64,000 bases of DNA from Clarkia xantiana subsp. parviflora (Eukaryota > Streptophyta > Magnoliopsida > Myrtales > Onagraceae), in contig JAPTYO010000007.1 in the NCBI GenBank assembly GCA_036873135.1, forward strand, positions 16,474,763-16,538,762. The letters are read 5' to 3'. Positions 1 to 8,695 of this stretch are shown one piece after another. The translations under genes were made by a program, and so were the position numbers. The notes beneath the pieces are model-generated. The model was given only the letters and a program-made list of their open reading frames with translations. It was not told where the DNA came from and made no database searches. How positions within the stretch are numbered: position 1 is the first letter of the stretch; the number at the start of each line of letters is the position of its first letter.

Positions 1-545
1 GTTTGACCGAATGTGGCTTTCAGTACTGGATGTTTAGTTTTGTATACTTTTGGTACCAAACGTTTGATAAAATGTGGCTTTTGGTACATCCGTTAGTTGG
101 CCGTTAGTTTTGGCCGTTAAATGACATGTGCAAGTCACGTGATCGACTCTAAAAATTTAATTTTGTTCAATTTAGTCGCTCAAATATATTCATAACTTTT
201 ATTTTGTTTAATTTAGTCCTAAAGCTTCAAAATCGAACCCAATTGGGACCTATCCCCAATTGGGTAAATTTGACCCAAATGGGGCTATGTCAATTGAATT
301 CGATTGGTTTAATTGGGTCCGATTTTGAAGTGTTATGACTAAGTTAAACAAAATAAAAGTTAGGAATATATTTGAGGGACTAAATTGAACAAAATTAAAA
401 GTTTAGAGTCGATCACGTGACTTGCACATGTCATTTAACGGCCAACTAACGGATGTACCAAAAACTACATTTTTTCAAACGTTTGGTACCAAAAGTATAC
501 AAAACTAAACATCCAGTACTAAAAGCCACATTCCGTCAAACATGT
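1..545. repeat. Long palindromic (foldback) element, left edge cut by window
   Basis: The first ~240 bases reappear as reverse complement in ~300-545. Shared blocks include GTACATCCGTTAGTTGGCC, ATGACATGTGCAAGTCACGT and TTTTGTTCAATTTAGTC. Only a short spacer around 240-300 separates the arms. The right arm continues with TTTGACGGAATGTGG, so the left terminus lies just outside the window and no target duplication can be assigned. There is no coding capacity. It resembles long-inverted-repeat MITEs (Mutator-like or foldback class). Diverged relatives lie at about 23210-23470 and 45966-46305. Confidence 0.75.
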
Positions 546-1260
546 GGTATGAAAAGTACCTTTAACCCTTTAAAAAATTAAGATTATTGCCTCATATGAG
601 CTTCGAATGAAAAAGCTTAATTTTGATACAACCCGTGATGGAAAAACAAGTTATGTGCATCGCTTAGAAATAGAAATAAAGACATATATACGTGGTCCTG
701 AATCCTGATAGAAACTAGACTAGGGTTAGATTTTATGAGGAAATTCCGTTTATAATTATACCCATGTAGCTAAGTAGCTTTATGGATAAAGAAAGTGTCG
801 CAAACTAATGAAACTTACATCACTAACTACGTACAGACGCTACAATCAATAATAAATGATAATGACTATGATGACATAAATGTAAAGTTTAGTTTGTTTC
901 GTACGTATTATCGATAGCTACAGACATGTTATCTCATGTGGCTCATCTACTACTACGTACTATCCTAGTGGAATATTTGCAATCAAGGGCTAGGACATGG
1001 CCAATGGTCCATTACCAAAATGGAGCATTTGTTACCACAATATTAAATTTCATATAATTAATCCGAGACAAACACAAGTGAAATTTATTTCTAAAATCAA
1101 ATCGGTAATAGAAGACCACACAATTACTTATAGGAATAGAATCTATTTACAACTTAAGTGTGTCAGTGTGGTGTCTATATTTAAATTATTAATATTTAGT
1201 GTTTCAATTTTCAGTATTGTCGCTATTTGGTTTTTTGTTAAATTTTTAAGTTAATTTTAA
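546..1260. other. AT-rich intergenic stretch
   Basis: No gene, RNA or repeat is supported here. Open frames are short and have no recognisable protein pattern. Confidence 0.5.
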
Positions 1261-1370
1261 CCGATTTAGTTGAAAAGACTATTTTGTCCCTTTTTTTTAA
1301 AGCCTCCGATTCCGGCCACCCACCCCGACTCTGGCCACCCACCTCCAATCGGTCGGAATTGGTCGGAATC

Positions 1371-1445
1371 GTGGTGGGTTTGGCCTGAATCGGGGTGGGT
1401 TTGGCCCGCAATAGGCCTGAATCGGGGTGGGTTTGGCCGGAATCC
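1371..1445. repeat. Short GC-rich direct repeats
   Basis: Three imperfect copies of a block built on GGTGGGTTTGGCC followed by TGAATC or GGAATC lie in an otherwise AT-rich area. Just upstream (about 1313-1350) GGCCACCCACC occurs twice, which is the same motif inverted, so the region can fold on itself. It opens short frames on both strands that I regard as chance. Confidence 0.5.
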
Positions 1446-2202
1446 TAATTCTGGTCGGGGGTATTTTTGGAATTTTGAAAATTGTTCACCCACGTGACCA
1501 TCGCGTGACCAGATTCTGTTCAACTTAACCCCAAAATTTAACGGAGATACCAAATAGCAACACATATGTAAATTATGACATTAAATTTCAATCTCAAATA
1601 CCAAACTAACACATAAGTAAAAATTATGACAATTTTTAAGTTCTATTCCCTTGTATGGTTCTCTAAGCGTAGAAAAACCAAACCATTGGTGTGGCAATTT
1701 TTCTTGTTTTCACTTTTAAAGTGTTCATCAAGGCAGACAAATCGATTTATTTTCATATATATTACTGGCATCAACAATATATGAACCGTCTCTTAAATTC
1801 TATTAAAAGATCCAATGAACTCCCCAACTGCCCTGAATGTACTGAAGCCATCACCAGACTAGTCCCACAACGTTAAACTAGGCTAAAGAACAATATCAAA
1901 ATAATTGCAGGGGGTAATTAATTTGGTTGGTGCAAATTTATTTCTTTTCACCCAAAGTAAAAGAAGAAAGAATCCTAGAGAGTAGAGAGACAAGAATATA
2001 TATACCTAACTACATTGGCAAACACATTACTAACTCACGCTTTGTGCGAAATTTTCATAAGTCGATTATTGTCTAGCGTTTTGTTACGGTTGTGTACCTA
2101 AATAAAAATATAGAGTTTACATTAACCTAAGCCTTCATAGATTACATTAACCTTAGCCATTAGTCTCAGATGGTGGGTTGTAGCTATTTGTTCGAGTCAC
2201 AA
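1446..2202. other. Intergenic, no gene seen
   Basis: AT-rich sequence with only short unrecognisable frames. The 3' part (about 2030-2202) probably belongs to the internal region of the LTR remnant that follows, because it abuts its primer-binding site. Confidence 0.4.
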
Positions 2203-2618
2203 CAGACGGCGCCAATGATGGATCTTGCTTGGATAGCTCAATCTCCGTTAGTCCATTTCATTCTTTTCGGCTTGCCGAGCTCCTCAAATGTGACATGAAA
2301 AATGGATAGTCATGGGTGACCCGGCGAACCCTCTCCGACGCTCAAGTCAGTACCCGAGTAAGCGATAGAGTAGAGTAAAAGTGATTAACCTTCATGTAAT
2401 GAAGATGTTGAGATATTTATAGGGATGTGTGTCATTTATCTTCAGATAAGTATTAACTCGAGATAGAGTTATCTTATTCCAGGATAGTAAACTTACCATT
2501 CGGGAATAAGACGCATGAAAATGAAGCAAGGTAGGTAACCGAGTGAGGTCCTTCCTCATGGAGAGAGGTAGGGTTACCCCCCTAAGGTCGAACCTTAAAT
2601 TTAGACTAGTGCACGTGG
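2203..2618 (-). mobile_element. LTR retrotransposon remnant (Ty3/gypsy-like PBS and LTR)
   Basis: On the minus strand, TGGCGCCGTCTG (2203-2214) follows an LTR-like sequence whose CA end is the TG at 2216-2217. That primer-binding sequence is typical of plant Tat/Athila-type gypsy elements. The adjoining sequence has an LTR look: a TATA-like TTTATAGG on the plus strand and an arrangement of GACGCTCAAGTCAG common in such LTRs. The other LTR boundary is not resolved; it may end near 2622 or extend beyond the inserted hAT element and include the 40-bp repeat array. No gag or pol is present. Confidence 0.5.
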
Positions 2619-2626
2619 GGCATTGT

Positions 2627-3145
2627 TAGGGCTGGCAATTCGTGCGGGCCGTGCGGGTTCATGTCGTGCTAGGTTCGTGTCGTGTTCTGGGGGTCAGCTC
2701 AAACACGGCCCAACACTAAGACGTGCCAATTTGGTTCAGCACGAAAACGACACGAGAAAAACACGACACGGCCCGACACGAAAATTTGGCACGAAAAATC
2801 TATAGTAAATTGAATACAAATTTCACACACAACAAATTTTTAAACTAAAATTTTAAAATTACTAAATATAGAGAGTTTAATCAAGACTTCATAAAGTACC
2901 ATTGCAAAAAGAGGTTATGCTAGCTTTATATATGTTTATATTAGTAAATTATTATTATATATATACATATAACTATCGTGTCGGGCCGTGTCGAGCCGTG
3001 TCACCAATATCACGACACGGATTTTTTTGACACGATTTGGCACGACCCGGTTTTGGCATGACACGAAAACAATTGGCCCAAACCCGTAACTTTCCATGTC
3101 GTGTTCGTGTCGGCTCATCGTGCCGAGCACGAATTGCCAGCCCTA
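2627..3145. mobile_element. Non-autonomous hAT element, 519 bp, TSD GGCATTGT
   Basis: The ends are perfect inverted repeats TAGGGCTGGCAATTCGTGC. The element is flanked by an exact 8-bp duplication GGCATTGT at 2619-2626 and 3146-3153, the hallmark of hAT transposition. The subterminal regions are packed with CGTGTCG/CGACACG motifs in inverted orientation, as expected for transposase-binding subterminal repeats. The AT-rich middle codes for nothing. It is inserted at or near the edge of the LTR remnant. A related element lies at 24290-25050. Confidence 0.9.
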
Positions 3146-3206
3146 GGCATTGTGCATGGCGAAAACGAGAATGAACACCATCCTAGGACAGTGCTCAGTC
3201 CGGCCA

Positions 3207-3412
3207 GAGCCTAGGCAGGACTCTACTTCAAAGTGGAATTCGGTCCGGACCTGGGCCGGACTCCACTTTGAAGTAGAGACCGGTTCGGACCTAGGCTGGA
3301 CTCAACTTTGGAGTGGAGTCCGGTCCGAGCCTTGACCGGACTCCACTTTGAAGTGGAGTCCGCTCCGGACCTTGGCCGGACTCCACCATGAGGAGGAGTC
3401 CGCTCCGGGTCT
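3207..3412. repeat. Five 40-bp tandem repeats, each a hairpin
   Basis: Units start at 3207, 3247, 3287, 3327 and 3367, exactly 40 bp apart, with a partial sixth. Each begins GAGCCT/GGACCT and contains a near-perfect palindrome of the form GGACTCCACTT-AAGTGGAGTCC. Units differ by scattered substitutions. The array may sit inside the LTR remnant upstream, where tandem repeats in U3 are common, but this is inference. There is no spacer structure, so it is not a CRISPR array. Confidence 0.85.
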
Positions 3413-3423
3413 TGGATCTTAAG

Positions 3424-3664
3424 TTATATTGAATCTGTCACTTGGATGATTTGGAAAGAAAGAAATGAGGCAGTTTTTAAAAAGAGAAATCCTGATACAA
3501 GGGTTGTTAACAGAGTTAAGAAAGCTGTTAATGAATTTTGTGTCAGTCGAATCATAACTAATACAATAAGACATGCTGTGGATAGGGCTGAGTGCTGGAG
3601 ACCACCTAAAGAGGGCTGTTTCAAAATTAACTGTGATGCTGCATTGAGTGATTCATGGAGATAA
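3424..3664 (+). pseudogene. LINE RNase H-region relic
   Basis: The forward frame reads TWMIWKERNEAVF and later WRPPKEGCFKINCDAAL. This is the characteristic linker and first strand of the RNase H domain at the C-terminus of plant LINE polyproteins; the first catalytic Asp is the D in NCDAA. The frame stops immediately after this strand and nothing upstream encodes reverse transcriptase. It is therefore a short decayed fragment. It is not the same copy as the large LINE at 26504-29521, where the equivalent text is WVKLNTDGSA. Confidence 0.65.
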
Positions 3665-4286
3665 TATGAGTGATGTTGTTGTTAATTGTTATTGCTCGAG
3701 GAGCCAATGACGAATTCTTAAATGAAAGCAACATAATATTGAATCATGTTGATAATCTGCCACCTCATGTCAGTTTTGCTCATAAAGAATTAAAGATTGT
3801 AAATCGGATCCTCCATGATTGTATATGTGCATATTCTAATAAAGTTTCGGAAGGTTAGTGGAGAAAAAAGAAAATCAATCTCTTTACTAACGAGACTAAA
3901 CAATTTAATTAATAAACATAATTTTATTGATGTGTTAAAAATGACATTCATTATTAATATTTTATATATCAATATATCAAAATTTGATTCATCTTTTACC
4001 ATACAAATTAATTATTATTATTATCTTTTCTGTATTTAAAAACCAAAGTAGTTCCTAGCTGGTTCCAACTTTTGTATGTACTAAAAATACCCCTTAATAC
4101 AATTTTAAACCCTAAAAGTTAAAACACCTACGCACAATTCCCCTCTCTACGGTACCTCTCCTTCGTCGCCCCACCTTAATCAAATTCTTCCATTGTTCTC
4201 GAATTACTTTCTTCCATTATCCTCATAACTATCCAATATAAATCAATTCGTCCAATATATTACTCAACTGCTTCAACCAATCCCTT
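3665..4286. other. Intergenic, no gene seen
   Basis: AT-rich sequence with no recognisable coding pattern. A C/T-rich stretch near 4139-4260 precedes the hypothetical frame below. Confidence 0.4.
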
Positions 4287-4808
4287 ATGCCACGATTTGC
4301 GTTGCCCTGCTCTGGTAACTCATCGACTACCCACGGCCACTACGACGAGCTAGCTAATTCGCCGATTCCGTTCACCCATTGTCTCCCACTTCGATGTATG
4401 ATTTACTACTGCGGTGACTCATGGACAACCCACGGCAAATTCTTTGGGTCAGTCAGATCGCCGATTCTGTTCACCCATTACTCACTGCTCCGGTGGATAT
4501 TGTACCGCTACGGCCAAACGGCACCACCACCCAAGGTGACTAACCCACCGTCCACCAGCCTAACGACCTTCGATGTGAACGGTTACATATTTTCGATTGT
4601 GTACTTTTTAATCCAAACGGTGTTTAAAAGGTACCACCATTCGGTGCCATTACTTACTTTGTCAACAATCTTCTTCCGTGCAAATAAAACCATGCCCTAC
4701 CTCTCTATTTTAATCGACTTGAATTCGGTTTTAAAAATACGGTTCGGTTCAGTCAATTTCAGTCTGGTTTGGTCCGGTCCGGTAAAATCCGGTTATTTCC
4801 GGTTTTAA
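4287..4808 (+). CDS. Hypothetical 173-aa frame with internal duplication (doubtful)
   Basis: An ATG-initiated open frame of 173 codons with no family I recognise. Its notable feature is an internal direct duplication with a 99-bp period (from about 4314 and 4413) that keeps the frame. Two 33-residue blocks start GNSSTTHG and GDSWTTHG and share SPIPFTH/SPILFTH. The last 30 codons run into CGGTT-rich transposon-like sequence, which argues against a conserved protein. There is no clear promoter or intron structure. A chance frame in duplicated intergenic DNA is the more likely reading. Confidence 0.15.
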   Translation: MPRFALPCSGNSSTTHGHYDELANSPIPFTHCLPLRCMIYYCGDSWTTHGKFFGSVRSPILFTHYSLLRWILYRYGQTAPPPKVTNPPSTSLTTFDVNGYIFSIVYFLIQTVFKRYHHSVPLLTLSTIFFRANKTMPYLSILIDLNSVLKIRFGSVNFSLVWSGPVKSGYFRF

Positions 4809-4998
4809 TTTTAAAATATGGTTCGGTCCGAACCGGTCCAATAAAAATAGGTTTCAGTTCGGTTCAACACACAAAATCAGTTTGGTTAGATCTACTTAGT
4901 TACACCGGTCCGACCTGATTAGGTCGAACCGATTGAGAAAATCCGGTTCGATTTAAATTCGTCCCGGTTTGACATTTTGGACCGGCCCAATAATTAAA
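4730..4998. repeat. CGGTT/CCGGT-rich tract, hAT-subterminal-like
   Basis: Dense GGTTCGGT, CCGGTCCGG and CCGGTTT motifs in both orientations resemble the subterminal repeats of the hAT elements at 7387 and 35218. No matching terminal repeat or 8-bp duplication was found, so this is at most an eroded end. Confidence 0.35.
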
Positions 4999-5804
4999 AT
5001 ATGAAAGGTTGGGCCGAAATGTTCACTTGTGGCCCAAGTAGGGTTTTAAAGTCCATTAAAATATTTAACTTAGCCACCAAGTAACATTAACTATATAAAA
5101 TAATTTCCAATAACAATAATGTATATATATATATATATATTTCGGCCAATATAACATATATATAATTATTGCTAAGATTCTATCTTTAAGATTAAATCAA
5201 TCAGCAATATATATATATGTAAAAATCGGCACATATATATATATATATATTATTTTTTTGTCAATATCATAGGGAAACAAATATACTGACAATATATGAT
5301 CTCAATCTTTTAGGTAACTAAATCTATCAATAATATCTTTAACCCTATTAAATATTTAGATATATTGATAGTTATATATATTTCTATATATTAATGTGAA
5401 TCTATCCTAATGTTCCCAATTATAGATATATCGTTACCTTGTTTAAAATTAAAATATGGTAAACAATATAATTTAATAATATGGCCGAAAATCTTGTTTG
5501 CTTGGGGACCAATAAATTAAAAAAATTACCTAAAATGTTCGGCACAAACAAGTAATTGGGAACAAGTGGTCAAATTTTAAGATTAAATTTTAATAAGATC
5601 TACAATCCAATGTTTGATTTTGATAAATATCACACTTTTCTTAACGATCATGAACATCAATTTTCCTAAGAACATCATGAAAATTTCGGACCATACATAA
5701 ATCCATATTTTGAAAATTTTAAAATCCACTTAAAAAAAAATCGGTCCAAAATTATAAAACTTTCAAGAACACCAATTTATCAAAATCATGAACTCCGAAC
5801 ACAA
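4999..5804. other. AT-rich, non-coding; likely eroded retroelement interior
   Basis: Strongly AT-rich with TA runs at about 5119-5142 and 5228-5251. Because it lies on the internal side of the primer-binding site at 5805-5816, part of it should be the 5' leader of an LTR element, but no gag or pol is readable. Confidence 0.35.
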
Positions 5805-6423
5805 GCTCTGATACCACTGTTAGATTACGGGGAGTAATCACTACGGAAACTAAATCATGGTACGTGCTAGTAATCGAAATTACGCAGCGGAAGATGTACA
5901 CATACCTCTACAGTTATCCGTAGACCCAAGATCTTCGCAGGTGAGAGTTCACGATCCTCCGGTCGGCACCCGTAGGGGTTCTTGTGAAGGATTCCCTACG
6001 TGGTATATTCTCCACAGCAAAGCCTCTGATCGATTCTTGGCAAGGGGACAGATCTCCGGAGTGTTTGCTCGAAGGCAAATTGGCACGCCCTTGGTGAGGT
6101 AGTGGTTCGGCCGAAACTTAGTGTGTGTAGGGAGGAGAGTTTTTCTCTCTAAAACACTCCAATGAAGGATTAAGGATTAACCCTAAAAATCCCCTAACAC
6201 TATGTATTTATAAGAAAAGTAAAGTGGACAAAAGTCCACTTTACCCTACCTCAAGATTTTCGGCCGGCCATGTATAAAGGGAGTCTCATATTTTGAGCAT
6301 CTCATGTCAATTGGGATTTGGGTCTGGCCCAATACCCTAATGTGACATTTACCCAATTAACATAGGTAACATATATATATATAATGGGCTTCCATTTACG
6401 GCGTCCATTACCATATGCTTACA
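5805..6423 (-). mobile_element. LTR and primer-binding site of a truncated LTR retrotransposon
   Basis: GCTCTGATACCA at 5805-5816 is the reverse complement of the initiator-Met tRNA primer-binding site TGGTATCAGAGC. One base away, a putative 606-bp LTR runs from TGTTAG (5818) to CTTACA (6423). On the minus strand it therefore starts TGTAAG and ends CTAACA, the expected TG...CA. A TATA-like TATTTATAAG near 6200 fits an LTR promoter. No coding region accompanies it and no second LTR is visible, so the element is truncated. Confidence 0.6.
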
Positions 6424-7378
6424 CACTAGTCATACCTCGACATATTAACCACCTAGAAGGGTAATGACTGATACCACAAGTGGTACTACGTCAGCTGCGA
6501 ATATGAGACTCACTGTGTCGCTGACATCAACCTTCTCGATGAGTCTGAGGACCTCATCTATGAGGCCGTCAAGCACTCTGGCTACATGACCGAACCACAT
6601 TTTAACGACCATATGCAAGCTCGAGCGTCTCTCAAGCATCACCAGCGTCTCTCAAGCATTACCATCCCAGCTGCATCACCAACCCCCTTATTTTGCATCC
6701 TCGACCTCATCGGAAACAGTCTCTCCGGAGGCGGGTTGGAGCTGAGTGGATTGTTGATTAGGAGGCTAGTGGCTGGAGTGTAGGTGGGGGCTAGACTTGC
6801 TTTAGATTTTAGTGTTTTAAATTTTTTCTTGGCAGATGTTGAATTGGCGGACCGATGACCTGCTTGGTTCACCAAAAACCGACCAGTTCAGTAAAAAAAA
6901 ATAAGAATTTGATCAATTTCATTTACATTGGATATTTTTATCAAACTGAATTGTTTAGGTGTCTGGTTCCATGTCGGACCGACGGGCCGGTTCTGATAAC
7001 CATGGTTGGGGTCCCTAAGTTAGGAGAATCTAAATATGACCGAACCTAGCCCTGAGATCGACCCTGACTAGATCAATTGGGATTTAGTTCCGATTAGTGC
7101 AATAGTTTGGAATTCTCAGGTACCTAAAAGTCACAAAAATTATCTTAGATACCAATTTGTTAACGTTTGTTATCTCAGATACCTGTTTAATTTTAAACCC
7201 TATGCTAATATATATGTGACATCACCACCAATTATAATATTGGGCTTCCTATTATATTACTACTGCCGTGTTGGACAAGTTGTATAAAAAAATACTGTCG
7301 TCGTGCACTTCAGAAGTCAGAACCGACCATTGTGTCAGTTCATTAATCATGTGTAAAACAGATCACGTTCTTTGTCTC
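6424..7378. other. Intergenic, no gene seen
   Basis: Frames on both strands are short and unrecognised. A local duplication of GCGTCTCTCAAGCAT occurs near 6626-6660. Sequence at 6424-6600 could be flanking DNA of the LTR insertion. Confidence 0.35.
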
Positions 7379-7386
7379 TTAAATCA

Positions 7387-7967
7387 TAGGGGTGAAACCG
7401 GACCGGCCAGACCGTATTTTTGCTTGTTTTGGTCGGGTACCTAAATTTTCGGTCTGGTTTTTTCCCTTAAAAAAACCCGACCAAAAACGGTTTGAGGAAA
7501 TATAAACTGTCCATTGGTAGTACGGTTTTTTGGTTCGGTTTTCGATTTAAACCGAAAATACAATATTAACAATTACCATTTAAAAATCTCTTTATTTTCA
7601 TGGACAATATCATATCGAAATGATAAATAATTAACTTTCATTAATATAATTAAATAAATTATAAAATACAAATAGAAAAACTAATATTCATAAGTGACTA
7701 TTTTACAATTTATATTAACATAATTAATTAGTTATATTAATTAATCAATTAATATAATATATATTGTATATATTTAATTAGCATAACGGTCGGATCGGTC
7801 TCCACAGTCATCAAAGCTCAAAATCCGAACCGGACCGAAAAACCGAATTAGAGTAAAAAAAAATCCAATCAAAAATCACACCGCATATTGCGGATTCGGT
7901 TTTTCGGTCCGAACCGGTTCAGTTTTCACCGGTTTTTCGAACAAACCGAATTTTGGTTTCACGCCTA
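7387..7967. mobile_element. Non-autonomous hAT element, 581 bp, TSD TTAAATCA
   Basis: The terminal inverted repeat TAGGGGTGAAACC pairs with GGTTTCACGCCTA. An exact 8-bp duplication TTAAATCA flanks it (7379-7386 and 7968-7975). Subterminal zones are rich in CCGGACCGG and GGTTCGGTTTT motifs and the middle is AT-rich and non-coding. A second member of the same family lies inverted at 35218-35730; the internal block around GTCCATTGGTAG matches closely, but that copy lacks about 70 bp present here. Confidence 0.9.
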
Positions 7968-7975
7968 TTAAATCA

Positions 7976-8435
7976 TTCAACACATTCAAATCAATGTGTG
8001 ACGTCAAAGCAGTGTGTGGGTAGACTGGTATGACTTGTAACGATTTTAACTGTGTTGATACGACTAATAATCCTTGTAACAACATCCCATACAATTTTAT
8101 AAATGTTATATTGAAAAATAAAGTTACATTTCTCTTCCATTTTTTATATTGATAATGAAGAAATTGACAATGAGTTAAATAGAATAGAGGATAGAAACAG
8201 CCTGCGGTTGGTGATCTGTGCGAAAAAGAAGGTATATAGGTTAACAAATGAGGTGATTGTGAAATTAAGAGAGAGGAGAAGGAATATGGTCGAGAAAAAT
8301 GAAGAAGATATACTTGGGTTGTATTAATTCATGTGGCATTGCAATAATAAATGGAGGTCACGACGAAAATGAATATAGTTAAAGAGTTTTCTTTCTCCGC
8401 TAATGTGTACGTAGCTATATTAAATATATTTGTTG
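7976..8435. other. Intergenic between hAT and copia elements
   Basis: No gene is supported. A minus-strand frame here overlaps the hAT end and has no protein signature. Confidence 0.4.
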
Positions 8436-8440
8436 TAAAT

Positions 8441-8643
8441 TGTTAAACTCTGGATTCAACAGAGAGGAATTTAGAGAATTCATTCATTGATTTAGAATTC
8501 GATGATATACAGTAGAAACGGAATGCTACTGTTTATAGATGCTGAAAACAGAAATAACAGACTAAGAACTAGTAATAGCTAATAGATCCCTAATTATGTA
8601 AATGATGAAAACAGGTCCCTGAAGTTTGTAACATGTTCCAACA
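8441..8643 (-). repeat. 3' LTR of the copia element
   Basis: 203 bp; on the minus strand it begins TGTTGGAACATG and ends TTTAACA. It differs from the 5' LTR at three sites I can see (near 8474, 8522 and 8543). It directly follows the polypurine tract. Confidence 0.95.
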
Positions 8644-8695
8644 TTCGTCTTCATCTTTTCTTCTCCTCTTCTTCTTCATCTCCTTCTTCCCCTTC
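8644..8695 (-). other. Polypurine tract overlapping the polyprotein C-terminus
   Basis: The minus strand here is almost pure purine (GAAGGAGATGAAGAAGAAG...), immediately upstream of the 3' LTR. It is the expected plus-strand primer. The polyprotein stop at 8651-8653 is only 7 nt from the LTR, so the tract doubles as codons for the acidic tail GEEGDEEEEEKKR. Confidence 0.75.

Noticed and set aside
1270..1565. Overlapping 75- and 99-codon frames
   Set aside because: They arise from short GC-rich inverted and direct repeats and encode only Pro/Gly/Trp-rich low-complexity text.
3150..3412. Possible CRISPR array
   Set aside because: Contiguous 40-bp tandem units without unique spacers, in a plant nuclear context.
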